From a virus: a stretch of DNA of 25,201 bases. The notes beneath the pieces are model-generated. The model was not told where the DNA came from. It saw only the letters and a list, made by a program, of their open reading frames with translations, and did not search any database. Within the stretch, counting starts at the first letter, position 1; each line of letters opens with the position of its first letter. Positions 1 through 7,442 of this stretch are shown here, piece by piece. The stretch lies in the IMG/VR virus record IMGVR_UViG_3300025168_000611, positions 1-25,201 of that record; one strand, written 5' to 3'. Made by a program: the position numbers and the translations under genes.

Positions 1-46
1 TAGCCTCAAACTGAGTAATAAAGGCATTTGTGATAGTAGCAGACAT
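1..46 (-). CDS. Major capsid protein, N-terminal 15 codons only
   Basis: The gene runs off the left edge. The visible protein begins MSATITNAFITQFEA, which resembles the N-terminus of T7-like podovirus major capsid proteins. A strong GGAGGT ribosome site lies at 51-56, four bases before the ATG (44-46), as expected for the most highly made virion protein. It follows the scaffold gene, the usual order portal, scaffold, capsid. The function is inferred from position and the N-terminal resemblance, because only 15 residues are visible. Confidence 0.7.
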   Translation of the reverse strand, partial: MSATITNAFITQFEA

Positions 47-137
47 TTTTACCTCCGTGTTTGCTTATTAACTAGATTATCTTTTAGAAGCTTAAATAAG
101 TTATCTCGTAGAGGCCTACTGTCATCTTTAAGGTCTA

Positions 138-413
138 TTATATCTTCATCTCATATTTTTTAGAATTTTTCAACTCACATATATCAATTATGTTTTCATG
201 TGGAATAACACAAGTATCACCAATATCAGTATCGTTGTAAGTCATGTAGACAATAACAACATCTTTATTACTTTCTAATAAGTAACCTTCGGAATAATTT
301 ATAGCTGGTTTAAGTTTTATAGCTTCAATAGGATCAAGCCATTCAGCAAAAGATTGCGCATCTCTCCAAGTTATTTTAACTCGCTTTCTGTTCTTTTCTG
401 CTGTACTTTTCAT
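138..413 (-). CDS. Small conserved-type phage protein between scaffold and capsid
   Basis: A 91-residue hypothetical protein. The frame is open from 476, but I prefer the ATG at 411-413 (MKSTAEKNRKRV) because it cuts the overlap with the scaffold 3' end to about 38 bases. No good ribosome site is visible for either start, so translation may depend on scaffold translation. The middle contains WRDAQSFAEWLDP and the end contains GDTCVIPHENII, a compact globular pattern I associate with small phage proteins of unknown role. A stop-free frame follows its stop codon (49-150) and may be a remnant of a longer C-terminus. Confidence 0.6.
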   Translation of the reverse strand: MKSTAEKNRKRVKITWRDAQSFAEWLDPIEAIKLKPAINYSEGYLLESNKDVVIVYMTYNDTDIGDTCVIPHENIIDICELKNSKKYEMKI

Positions 414-1128
414 ACATATCAGTAACTTTTTTAACATAAGCTGGATCTCTTTCTCCATCTTTCCAATATCTAACATCTTTCATCATAGATCGTAAATCAT
501 CTGGACTAGGAGCTGCTTCAATAGCAGTTTGAATATTTGGAATTGGAGCATCTTTATTTAAAGCCATTAATTCCTCTATAGCTTTTACACCATTAGCAGT
601 TGAGGCTAAACTAGATAATGTATTATAAGTATCTTCTGATAAATTTTTTTTAGACCATAGGTCGGCAGCTTCTATTCTTGTTGATGCGTTTTCTCCTAAT
701 AATCCTTTTTCATTATCAACATTAGGCAATCCTTGTATTTCATTATTAACAAAAGCTTCTACCCCTTGATTAAATTCATCTTGGCTCATACCTTTTTCTC
801 TAGCTGTTTGTTTCCACCATTGTAATAAAGGCATTTCAGCATCTACATCAATATTAACATTCTCTGGTAATTCTGGTAAAGATATTTCATAATCTTCTGG
901 AACAGAAGCTTTTGATTCATTTTTTATATCTTCTCTTATTTGAGCTGATAAATCTTCCGTTCTTGAACCTAATTTTTTTTCTAAAGCTTTATAAGATAAT
1001 CCTAAATCTTCTATTTTAACTTCGTTATTATCTTTATCCCAAAATTTTTCTGGTACATATTCTGGTATTACACTAACTTCTTCTACTGTTTCTGTTTGTG
1101 TTTCTTCAGTTTGTGTTTCTTCAACCAT
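376..1128 (-). CDS. Capsid assembly scaffolding protein
   Basis: A 250-residue protein, very acidic at the start (MVEETQTEETQTETVEE), then VPEKFWDKDNNEVKIEDLGLSY and long charged helices, ending in a basic tail (YSRKEQKAS). This composition and length fit the T7 gp9-like scaffold, which sits inside the procapsid and leaves before DNA packaging. The position between the portal/Bbp19 pair and the capsid gene agrees. A GAGAGGT ribosome site lies just upstream, and the start overlaps the stop of the preceding Bbp19-like gene by 8 bases, suggesting coupled translation. Confidence 0.85.
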   Translation of the reverse strand: MVEETQTEETQTETVEEVSVIPEYVPEKFWDKDNNEVKIEDLGLSYKALEKKLGSRTEDLSAQIREDIKNESKASVPEDYEISLPELPENVNIDVDAEMPLLQWWKQTAREKGMSQDEFNQGVEAFVNNEIQGLPNVDNEKGLLGENASTRIEAADLWSKKNLSEDTYNTLSSLASTANGVKAIEELMALNKDAPIPNIQTAIEAAPSPDDLRSMMKDVRYWKDGERDPAYVKKVTDMYEKYSRKEQKAS

Positions 1129-1372
1129 TCTTACCTCTCTTTATTCTATTTTTAATTTGTCGTATTAAGTATCTTTGACCTTCAAAGTGCCATAAATAAT
1201 TACTATCCCCAGTAGGAGCTACAGTAGAATCAGTTATAATACTGTCAAGATAATCTAAAACCTTTTTACCATCTGGTTGTTCAAATACTGAAGCAAAAAT
1301 TTTATCTATTTCAGCAGTATCTTTATTGTCCTTGCTGTTGTGGTTGTGCTTGATTAGGGTTTCCCAACTCAT
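1121..1372 (-). CDS. Bbp19-like small phage structural-region protein
   Basis: An 83-residue protein with the core FASVFEQPDGKKVLDYL followed by WHFEGQRYLIRQIKNRI. This resembles the small Bbp19-type domain found next to portal or scaffold genes in many podoviruses; its function is not established. No other ATG, GTG or TTG lies in frame before the domain, so the start at 1372 seems forced. That makes the first 17 codons overlap the portal 3' end in another frame (50 bases). No clear ribosome site is seen, so reinitiation after the portal is likely. Confidence 0.75.
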   Translation of the reverse strand: MSWETLIKHNHNSKDNKDTAEIDKIFASVFEQPDGKKVLDYLDSIITDSTVAPTGDSNYLWHFEGQRYLIRQIKNRIKRGKNG

Positions 1373-2933
1373 TTTGTTGCATATTAGCTTGTTGTGCTTG
1401 ATTTTGCAAGTTTTTCATAACCTCTTGCTGTTCTTCTGTACTTCTAATTAATTTATCTGGTAGTCCTAGTTTCTCAGCAATATATCTAGCAACTTCATCT
1501 TGTTTAACTACCATGTTTAATATTTCTGGGCCGAAGGTTTGAGCTAAAATTTGATTAAAATTATTAACTGTAGCAACATCTTGTTGATGTTGTGCTTGGG
1601 AAAGAGGAGAAGTGGATATTACTTTAACTTCTCTATTATCTATTTGTGGTATCTTTATTCTGCCTTGTTTAGATAAAATACGAATTACTCTACGAAGTAA
1701 TGGTGTTACAAATTCTGCTTGAAGTCTACCAAAAGAAGAACCAATTTGTCTTGATAGATCAGCCATTCTTTCTGCCACTTCTGTAGCTGACATTGGTGTA
1801 CCTTCTGGTTTACCAAGAGATTCCATATATAAAGCTTTTTTAATATTAGCTCTCATGTCAGATAAAATTAATTGTGCTACATCAAATTTACCAGCTCCAT
1901 TTAATGGCACTATACCTCGACTATTTGGAGCTACTGGAATAAGAGAACCCGGAACTAAACTTATTGTATCTGGATTAATTACACCATCATCTTCATAAGT
2001 ATATATTCCACTTATATTCATCTGTGCATTTTGTAATATTAATTCTACAGTTAAGTTAGTAGTTTTAATTGCAGCCATTGCATTAAAGATTGGGCCTCTG
2101 CCATATACTTCTCCAGAACCTTTATTCCATCTAAATACAATATAAGGATTAGAGCCTATACCTTTTAATTCTTTTTCAAATATTAATTCTTTTGTATCCA
2201 TACAAGCTACACAGTATTTATATTTTTCTACATTGGATTCATCATAAAGTTTGTAAACACCTTCTACCATGTTAGCTTTTTTACTTTGTTTTTCTTCAAT
2301 AATTTTTAACATCTTATCTGACATTTCTGCTTTAGGATAAGCTACCATAATTTGATTATAAGCTATTTGTCTTTTTCTAAATATAGTATCTACTTTATTA
2401 TCTGGGCCATTATTTAATAATACTCTAGGTAATGGTATGGCTGTAAATTTAATAGGATTTAATGAATCTCCTTCTTCAACAAGTAATACTCCAGTACCAA
2501 TAGCACAATCCATAAACACTTCATGAACTTCTTGATTAAAGTTTGATCCACCTAATACTTCAAATACATATTGTGTAATAGTATCTAGCTGTTCATTAAC
2601 TTCTGGTTTTAATTCATCGGGAACTTCTGATCCAGCTTCAAAACTTGCCCATCTCCCATAAGTTGGAACTATACCAGCTTGTAATCTTGATGCAAATTCT
2701 TGTATTCCTACTACTGCTGTTTCATCAAATATTTTATCTGTTCTTCTTTGCCCTACAGTTTCTTCATAAAAAGATTCTCTTGATGGCATTGTGTATTCAT
2801 ATGCTTCTTCATACTTATCTTTCCAATGGTCAAATAAAGTTTCTGCATCTTTATATTTTTTTAAAAAGTTAATCATCTTTGTATTATCTTGTGAATAATC
2901 AAATTCTTTTTCTTCTATAGGAATGTAAACCAT
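1323..2933 (-). CDS. Portal (head-to-tail connector) protein, T7 gp8-like
   Basis: A 536-residue protein of the T7-type head-tail connector family, the dodecameric ring at the capsid vertex through which DNA is packaged. Typical pieces include an N-terminal DHWKDKYEEAYEYTMPSRE stretch, RLQAGIVPTYGRWASFEAG near residues 84-102, an internal YGRGPIFNAMAAIKTTN region, and PMSATEVAERMADLSRQIG late in the protein. The C-terminus is Gln/Asn-rich (NPNQAQPQQQGQ) and overlaps the next gene. The length matches the family. Its ATG overlaps the upstream stop codon by one base (TAATG). Confidence 0.93.
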   Translation of the reverse strand: MVYIPIEEKEFDYSQDNTKMINFLKKYKDAETLFDHWKDKYEEAYEYTMPSRESFYEETVGQRRTDKIFDETAVVGIQEFASRLQAGIVPTYGRWASFEAGSEVPDELKPEVNEQLDTITQYVFEVLGGSNFNQEVHEVFMDCAIGTGVLLVEEGDSLNPIKFTAIPLPRVLLNNGPDNKVDTIFRKRQIAYNQIMVAYPKAEMSDKMLKIIEEKQSKKANMVEGVYKLYDESNVEKYKYCVACMDTKELIFEKELKGIGSNPYIVFRWNKGSGEVYGRGPIFNAMAAIKTTNLTVELILQNAQMNISGIYTYEDDGVINPDTISLVPGSLIPVAPNSRGIVPLNGAGKFDVAQLILSDMRANIKKALYMESLGKPEGTPMSATEVAERMADLSRQIGSSFGRLQAEFVTPLLRRVIRILSKQGRIKIPQIDNREVKVISTSPLSQAQHQQDVATVNNFNQILAQTFGPEILNMVVKQDEVARYIAEKLGLPDKLIRSTEEQQEVMKNLQNQAQQANMQQNELGNPNQAQPQQQGQ

Positions 2934-3808
2934 TATACCCTTGCCATGTTTCCAGCGATTGTTTGTTTACTTTTTTCAAGAAATTGTTTAGTTTTGTTTC
3001 CTTGTAAAGAAGCAAATAAATGATTTCGTTTTAACTCTCTTGCTACTTGTGATGCATCTTGAACTATCACATTACTATCTGGAGCAAAATCTTCTGCTTT
3101 GTTATCTGTTTCATTGTTATTTGTTTCATTCATACCTGTGTCTCTATTAACCATACTTGCTGATGATCTGCCATTAATATTATTAAATCCTTTAAGATAA
3201 TTACTATAACTATTGCGTTTTGAATTAGCATCTAACATTATACTAGAACTAAAAGGAACTCCTATAGCAGTTATTCCTAACATAAATAAATTTTGAATAC
3301 TCTTTTGACTATCCCACATCTCTTTTGAAATAGGCATATTTCCAGTAATAGTTTTTCTATTTCCACTACCTAAAGCTATATCACCACCTCCATATTTCAT
3401 TTTCCTACCTTGTGCTGTAAGCCAATAACTTCCAGTTTTGCTTTTTGTAGCTTCTCCAATAGATACTAAATAATCATTAGTAGCTCTATCTGCTTCTTCT
3501 CCAAACATACCCTTTCCACCTTTTTTGCTTTTCAAGGCATAAGAACCTACCATTTCTCCTGTTGGATAAAATATATCATTCTTGTATCCAATTTCTCTTT
3601 TTACAAAAGCACTTCCTTTTTTAATACCTTCTGTATTAAGTTTAAAGTTTCTTGCTTCTTTATTTTTTTTTGCAATTAATCCAGATACATCACCAGTTTT
3701 TTTTAATCTATCTATATTTTTTTGTAGATTTTCTTGTCTTTGATCGTGAGCTTGTTGATTATCATTACTTCCAGCAGTATTAGAAGTTGTAGCACTTTTA
3801 CCTCCCAT
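2933..3808 (-). CDS. Hypothetical phage protein upstream of portal, possible virion component
   Basis: A 291-residue protein I cannot assign. It starts with a polar Gln/Asn-rich region (MGGKSATTSNTAGSNDNQQ), has a Gly/Lys-rich middle (YALKSKKGGKGMFGEEADR), one moderately hydrophobic segment (NLFMLGITAIGVPFSSSIML, about residues 168-187), and a low-complexity Asn-rich spacer before a helical C-terminus. No catalytic motif is visible. It is linked to its neighbours by one-base TAATG junctions on both sides and lies between terminase and portal, so a head or ejected-protein role is plausible but unproven. Confidence 0.7.
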   Translation of the reverse strand: MGGKSATTSNTAGSNDNQQAHDQRQENLQKNIDRLKKTGDVSGLIAKKNKEARNFKLNTEGIKKGSAFVKREIGYKNDIFYPTGEMVGSYALKSKKGGKGMFGEEADRATNDYLVSIGEATKSKTGSYWLTAQGRKMKYGGGDIALGSGNRKTITGNMPISKEMWDSQKSIQNLFMLGITAIGVPFSSSIMLDANSKRNSYSNYLKGFNNINGRSSASMVNRDTGMNETNNNETDNKAEDFAPDSNVIVQDASQVARELKRNHLFASLQGNKTKQFLEKSKQTIAGNMARV

Positions 3809-4032
3809 TATGTTTCTTCTCCATCAGTTTCATATCCTCTGCCACCAGCTCGAGTAAACATACTCCTTGAACCAATTAAACCTTTTTTTCTTCTTGATTT
3901 TTTATGCTTTCTTTTTTTTTCGTCATCTAACTTTGTTTGTTCTTCTTCTTTTCTTCTAGCTTCAATATCTAATCGTAACTGCTTATCAGATGCAGTTTCC
4001 CTATACTTTGTACTTCCAAACATTGATGACAT
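3808..4032 (-). CDS. Small highly charged phage protein
   Basis: A 74-residue protein: an N-terminal MSSMFGSTKYRETASD, a long charged helix (LRLDIEARRKEEEQTKLDDE), a very basic run (KKRKHKKSRRKKG), then SRSMFTRAGGRGYETDG. I recall similar short proteins with a C-terminal RAGGRGY-type tail next to portal genes of marine podoviruses, function unknown. A good AAGGAG site precedes the ATG (4030-4032) by 7 bases. The basic block could bind nucleic acid; that is inference only. Confidence 0.7.
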   Translation of the reverse strand: MSSMFGSTKYRETASDKQLRLDIEARRKEEEQTKLDDEKKRKHKKSRRKKGLIGSRSMFTRAGGRGYETDGEET

Positions 4033-4043
4033 ATTGTAACTCC

Positions 4044-4457
4044 TTATAACTCTATTTCATGAAAACCTTTTTTTATCAACGCACAATATAGCTGATAAGG
4101 TGTAAATATCCAAAAGTTAGACATTCCTATTAATCGTTGCACATAACTAACACAGCTATGCTCTTTAATCCAAGAACCCATATATAATGGAAATTTAGGT
4201 ATTTCATGTTTAATAGGCACTTCAATTATATGCCCATTCTTTTTTTGAATCAAAGCAAATATAGCATCTACTTTTTTTTCTGTTAATACTTCTACCACTA
4301 AACTTCCAAATAAATATTCTATTAAAATCCAAGTTTTTGATTCTGGTTCATATCCCATAACACCACAATGTTTAAATCCTTTTTTAAAAAATGTTGTGTG
4401 ATTATGAAAATCTCTATTCTGGTAAAAATAGACTAGCCATTGATTCTGTTTTGCCAT
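4044..4457 (-). CDS. Putative permuted papain-like (NlpC/P60 or LRAT-like) hydrolase
   Basis: A 137-residue protein. The visible pattern is a histidine early (KKGFKHCGVMGYEP, H30), a beta-rich middle (WILIEYLFGSLVVEVL), then a cysteine at the start of a helix (EHSCVSYVQRLIG, C102) and a closing IFTPYQLYCALIKKG. His-before-Cys order is the circularly permuted arrangement of the LRAT/YiiX branch of the NlpC/P60 superfamily, whose members cut or transfer acyl or peptide bonds. Its start overlaps the large terminase stop by 25 bases. A role in maturation, or in opening the cell wall during ejection, is speculative. It could also be a catalytically dead relative. Confidence 0.5.
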   Translation of the reverse strand: MAKQNQWLVYFYQNRDFHNHTTFFKKGFKHCGVMGYEPESKTWILIEYLFGSLVVEVLTEKKVDAIFALIQKKNGHIIEVPIKHEIPKFPLYMGSWIKEHSCVSYVQRLIGMSNFWIFTPYQLYCALIKKGFHEIEL

Positions 4458-5947
4458 ACCGATTTCTTTTTTTTATCAAAGATATTCCACCCTCTTGTTT
4501 TAACTACTGTAGACCTACTGTGTTTACCACTCGTTAATTGCTTTCCTTCTCCAGCTCCCATCAATAAATACTGCAAAGCATCATGAACATGGGAATATCT
4601 GTTTTTGTTTGGTCGTTCATCATATCTATCTCCAGCAGTTTGTAATCTTCTGTAATGATAACCACCATTAAAACCTTTTTTTAGATTGATGCATCTGTAA
4701 TCTAATAAAAATCCAGACTTACCTTCTATTAGTCTACCCAATGTTGTTTCGACAGATTCAATTCTAAGAGCAACATCATTACTAGGAGCTGGTCTACTTT
4801 TTAATCCATTTTGTCGCAGTATTTGAAAAGGAGTTGTTTCGTCAGTTTGCGCCCTTTGATCTCCAGCTGGATCGCCATATATTTCTATATCTAATCCTTT
4901 ATAATTTTTTGCAATCTCATGTTTAAGTAATTCGCTAAACCTTGATATACCCATATCAAAACATACAAGTTCTTGCAGTATAATCCATTTACCATTAGGA
5001 TACTTTTGACCAAAGACTGCTGCTGGAGTTAATCCAAAATCAATTCCTATAAAGACTGGCATAGTTCCTATTGCCAAAGGCTCACTTGATAAGTGTACTT
5101 CTTCTGCCCAATTAGGATATACTAATTTACCTTCCTCTAGTGAACCAAGTCTATTCATTACATAGACATCTATCCACCCTTTTGTTTTACCTTTAATAAT
5201 ATTTTCATAATATTTAGGTGTAAGATTTTGTTGATTTTCACATATATCACTAAACTGATACCCCATTAATTGTCCTTCCTTATCTTTAGTTTCTTTCATA
5301 GCCGAAGGTTGTGTATGAAATGACCAGTTATCTGGTTTTACTAACATTAATGTTTCTTCTCTTGAGAGATGATCTGGTACTGGTACATCTCCAGCCATGA
5401 TAGGCCACCAATGATCTTCTTCTGGAGCATTACTATCGGCTATTACTCCATACCATGTAGCACCTCCATCTCGCATACTAGGAAATCTTCCTACTCTCAT
5501 AGTACAAGCATCTATAATAGACTTGGGAAGTTCTCTTGCTTCATTAACCCACACTCCAGTAAGCTCTAAAGACAATAACTTCTTTACATCTTCTGGTCTA
5601 TCTAATGCTAGGAATATAACCTCTAACTCTATCTTACCTATATGTATTCTGTGTGTATAAGGTACTGACCAAGCAAATGAACCAAACTCATTTTCAGGAA
5701 ACCAGTCTAACCAAGTCTTAATAGTAGTCGTTTTAAGCTGTGGATTAGTGTTACGAATGACAGCCCACCTCGATTTTCGTATACCTTGTGCATTTGGTTC
5801 TTGTTGTAAGGCTCTTCGAAAAACCTCGATACAACAAGCCACAGATTTCCCACTTCCTACTGGCCCTCTTAATCCTCTAAAGAAGTTATCACTTTTTAGA
5901 AACTTCTTTAATGTGTTGCCATCTGGTTTGTAATTCAGTTCCACCAT
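4433..5947 (-). CDS. terL: Terminase large subunit (packaging ATPase and nuclease)
   Basis: A 504-residue motor that pumps DNA through the portal and cuts the concatemer. The ATPase domain has Walker A GPVGSGKS (residues 28-35) and Walker B GVWVNEARE (131-139, catalytic E136). The RNase H-like nuclease domain shows FIGIDFG (D303), IYGDPAGDQR (D359) and YSHVHDALQYLL (D456), the expected acidic triad. The length is usual for podovirus TerL. The ATG directly follows the stop codon of the 75-residue gene (TAAATG), so the two are probably translated together. Confidence 0.96.
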   Translation of the reverse strand: MVELNYKPDGNTLKKFLKSDNFFRGLRGPVGSGKSVACCIEVFRRALQQEPNAQGIRKSRWAVIRNTNPQLKTTTIKTWLDWFPENEFGSFAWSVPYTHRIHIGKIELEVIFLALDRPEDVKKLLSLELTGVWVNEARELPKSIIDACTMRVGRFPSMRDGGATWYGVIADSNAPEEDHWWPIMAGDVPVPDHLSREETLMLVKPDNWSFHTQPSAMKETKDKEGQLMGYQFSDICENQQNLTPKYYENIIKGKTKGWIDVYVMNRLGSLEEGKLVYPNWAEEVHLSSEPLAIGTMPVFIGIDFGLTPAAVFGQKYPNGKWIILQELVCFDMGISRFSELLKHEIAKNYKGLDIEIYGDPAGDQRAQTDETTPFQILRQNGLKSRPAPSNDVALRIESVETTLGRLIEGKSGFLLDYRCINLKKGFNGGYHYRRLQTAGDRYDERPNKNRYSHVHDALQYLLMGAGEGKQLTSGKHSRSTVVKTRGWNIFDKKKKSVWQNRING

Positions 5948-6476
5948 TTATATCAGATTTTTGTCTAAAGCTTCTTTTAGCAATTTTTCTTTGACTGTTG
6001 GGCCAAGACTTTCTATCAATTTGTCTGCTTCCTTGTCTGTCACTAAATTTGACGGAAGGAATTTTAGATGTATTTTTTTTACTATTGCTCTCAATTTCCT
6101 TCTGTCTGCCATTGAGATCACAAATATTTTTCTGTTGTCCAGATTCACTAGTTGATCTATTTTCTCTGTATTCATTTAGAAACTCCTTGAATAAATTCCA
6201 GTCAAGATACACCATTGGTGTAGAAAAGTCCTTCTTTAATATTAATAAATCTGCTGAACCTTTCCACTTATCTAACTGGGCGAAGCCCTCACCACTTTTT
6301 CTTGCTTTGACCTCTATATTAGTTCCACCAAATAGATCATGAACTTGAACATCATGAGGGAAATCAATCAATGCTCCAGACAAAGGTTGTCGTTTTGCGT
6401 TAAACCCCTCTTTAATAAAGAGCTTAACAATTTCGTTCTCTACTCTAGTACCCTTTACTTTTGCTTTGCTTGACAA
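5889..6476 (-). CDS. Hjc-like Holliday junction resolvase / PD-(D/E)xK nuclease with odd C-terminal extension
   Basis: The first ~112 of 195 residues look like a small Holliday junction resolvase: KGTRVENEIVKLFIKEGF, then PHDVQVHDLF (D42, D47) and IEVKARKSGEGF (E55-x-K57), the PD-(D/E)xK signature, followed by WKGSADLLILKK and MVYLDWNLFKEFL. It probably trims branched DNA before packaging. The start is TTG (6474-6476) with a GGTGGGG-type site upstream. After about residue 112 the sequence becomes polar and low quality, and it overlaps the 75-residue gene and the first codons of terL out of frame. The extension may be a read-through tail after loss of an earlier stop. Confidence 0.8.
   Translation of the reverse strand: MSSKAKVKGTRVENEIVKLFIKEGFNAKRQPLSGALIDFPHDVQVHDLFGGTNIEVKARKSGEGFAQLDKWKGSADLLILKKDFSTPMVYLDWNLFKEFLNEYRENRSTSESGQQKNICDLNGRQKEIESNSKKNTSKIPSVKFSDRQGSRQIDRKSWPNSQRKIAKRSFRQKSDINGGTELQTRWQHIKEVSKK
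5948..6175 (-). CDS. Small protein of unknown function coupled to terminase, nested in resolvase frame
   Basis: A 75-residue protein: a polar N-terminus, then MADRRKLRAIVKKIHLKFLP and TDKEADKLIESLGPTVKEKL. An AAGGAG ribosome site 7 bases before the ATG (6173-6175) and the stop placed directly before the terL ATG make this a convincing gene. The whole frame lies inside the open 3' part of the resolvase ORF in another frame. The function is unknown; an accessory role in packaging is possible from position only. M22 (ATG at 6112) is an alternative start but lacks a ribosome site. Confidence 0.75.
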   Translation of the reverse strand: MNTEKIDQLVNLDNRKIFVISMADRRKLRAIVKKIHLKFLPSNLVTDKEADKLIESLGPTVKEKLLKEALDKNLI

Positions 6477-6564
6477 CTTTTTTCCCCACCTTCTTGGCTT
6501 CTACTTTAGCTTTCTTTACACCAGCTTTAGTATAAGGGAAAGTCTTTTTTCCTACTTTAGGCAT
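6445..6564 (-). CDS. Short basic phage protein (39 residues)
   Basis: The protein begins MPKVGKKTFPYTKAGVKKAK and continues Lys-rich to KSKGY. I recognise the pattern MPxVGKKxFPYTxAG as a recurrent very small basic protein in phages, function unknown, possibly DNA-binding. It starts 8 bases inside the end of the coiled-coil gene and overlaps the TTG start of the resolvase by 32 bases, consistent with a tightly coupled operon. Nearly every third residue is lysine. Confidence 0.75.
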   Translation of the reverse strand: MPKVGKKTFPYTKAGVKKAKVEAKKVGKKVVKQSKSKGY

Positions 6565-6745
6565 TCGCTATTCCTTTCAATTGATCTTTCATATTATAAT
6601 TTTCTGCTCTTAAATGTATTCTATCATCATAAGCTTTGTCAAGCTTGTTTATAAGAACTGTATTTATTTCTTTGATATCTTTGATTTCATCTTTTAGTTC
6701 TTTTACATCAGTCATTAGAGCATCTATAGTCATTTTCATTTCCAT
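6557..6745 (-). CDS. Small coiled-coil protein
   Basis: A 62-residue protein made almost entirely of one predicted amphipathic helix: MTDVKELKDEIKDIKEINTV followed by LINKLDKAYDDRIHLRAEN, with leucine and isoleucine at heptad-like positions. There are three nearby ATG codons (residues 1, 3 and 5) and no strong ribosome site, so the exact start is uncertain. The 3' end overlaps the next gene by 8 bases (GCGAATGCCTAA). The function is unknown; it lies in the terminase operon between TerS and the resolvase. Confidence 0.6.
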   Translation of the reverse strand: MEMKMTIDALMTDVKELKDEIKDIKEINTVLINKLDKAYDDRIHLRAENYNMKDQLKGIANA

Positions 6746-6829
6746 TCTGTTATAGTTATTATGAGAGTTAATCTCAACTATAATCTATAGAAATGATAAT
6801 ATCAATTCACTAATAATTGCCTTGCAAGG

Positions 6830-6857
6830 CTGTGAGAGTAACCCTCTCATAGTTTTT
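6830..6857 (+). terminator. Hairpin with T-run, terminator-like on plus strand
   Basis: Left arm CTGTGAGAG (6830-6838), loop TAACC, right arm CTCTCATAG (6844-6852), one G-T pair, then TTTTT (6853-6857). In the plus orientation this is a plausible intrinsic terminator, yet no plus-strand gene lies upstream. It may block antisense transcription or may simply be a structured element of the leftward message. Confidence 0.4.
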
Positions 6858-7009
6858 ATCTAAAGATAATTTACCTTACAACAAAGAAATAAATTTACAA
6901 TGCACATAAGGTTGAACCTTTTTTAACCTCTATTACTTGTATACCTCGTATCAACACATTAGACTTACAGTTTTGAACCCCCACCCCCCTCGAGGAGGTG
7001 CGTGTTCAA

Positions 7010-7026
7010 GCGAGGCTAAACCTCGC
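7010..7026 (-). other. GC-rich hairpin just downstream of terS
   Basis: A perfect six-base-pair stem GCGAGG/CCTCGC (7010-7015 with 7021-7026) around a five-base loop, six bases past the terS stop. It lacks a T-run, so it is not a classical terminator. It sits beside a C-rich tract and the palindrome CCTCGAGG, unusual in this AT-rich genome. Confidence 0.5.
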
Positions 7027-7031
7027 GCAAA

Positions 7032-7415
7032 CTAACTTAAGTCTATGTTGATCTTAAAGTCTCCGTCAATAGTATGAGACACTTTCTCTGCTACACGGAG
7101 ACCTACTCTATCCAGTATATCCTTACTGGCCTCTAGTTGTACATACTCGCTTCGTGCTGAATCAGCTAGTTTAACCATCTTACTACTTGCTGTTACTGCA
7201 CCTAACCCTATGGTACGAGATACACATTCCATCATGTATTTCTGTACCTTTGGTAGTCGTAGTGTACGACTTGCACTTACTCTTGCACTTTCTCTACTGA
7301 CTTTCGTTGAATATCCTGCTTTTTCTGCACCTTCTACTATACTGCATCCTTCTGATACGATAGTATCAACTAATGCTCTTTGCTTATCGGTTAATTGTTC
7401 TTCTATATTGGACAT
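7032..7415 (-). CDS. terS: Terminase small subunit
   Basis: A 127-residue protein starting MSNIEEQLTDKQRALVDTIV with an N-terminal helix-turn-helix (SIVEGAEKAGYSTKVSRESAR), LPKVQKYMMECV, then a central helical region and a short acidic tail. This matches the DNA-recognition subunits that pick the packaging site and activate TerL. It is the first gene of the leftward packaging block, with a sigma70-like promoter at 7443-7470. Its base composition is richer in G+C than that of neighbouring genes: 27 of 60 at 7081-7140, against 22 of 60 in a terL line (5701-5760). Confidence 0.88.
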   Translation of the reverse strand: MSNIEEQLTDKQRALVDTIVSEGCSIVEGAEKAGYSTKVSRESARVSASRTLRLPKVQKYMMECVSRTIGLGAVTASSKMVKLADSARSEYVQLEASKDILDRVGLRVAEKVSHTIDGDFKINIDLS

Positions 7416-7442
7416 GGTTCTTCTATCCGCTTCTGTTGGTTA

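Larger units (their letters stand above)
6746..7031. other. Non-coding spacer between terS and the coiled-coil gene, rich in dyad symmetry
   Basis: A 286-base stretch with no convincing gene. It holds a perfect 12-base palindrome GCCTTGCAAGGC (6819-6830), a 9-base-pair hairpin followed by five T (6830-6857, terminator-like when read on the plus strand), a C-rich tract with palindrome CCTCGAGG (6980-6995) and a perfect GCGAGG/CCTCGC hairpin (7010-7026). A terminase recognition site is possible here because pac or cos sites often lie in or beside terS, but nothing in the sequence proves it. Confidence 0.6.

Noticed and set aside
3734-4039. Plus-strand open frame of 101 codons
   Set aside because: It is antisense to two coupled minus-strand genes; low-complexity Ser/Phe content reflects the opposite Lys-rich coding strand.
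6266-6290. GGGCGAAGCCC hairpin as a third copy of the 7699/8422 repeat
   Set aside because: It lies inside the conserved part of the resolvase, has a different stem, and lacks the shared flanks.
6996-7026. tRNA-like GTTCAAGC loop
   Set aside because: No acceptor stem, anticodon arm or D arm around it; the stem is a simple hairpin.
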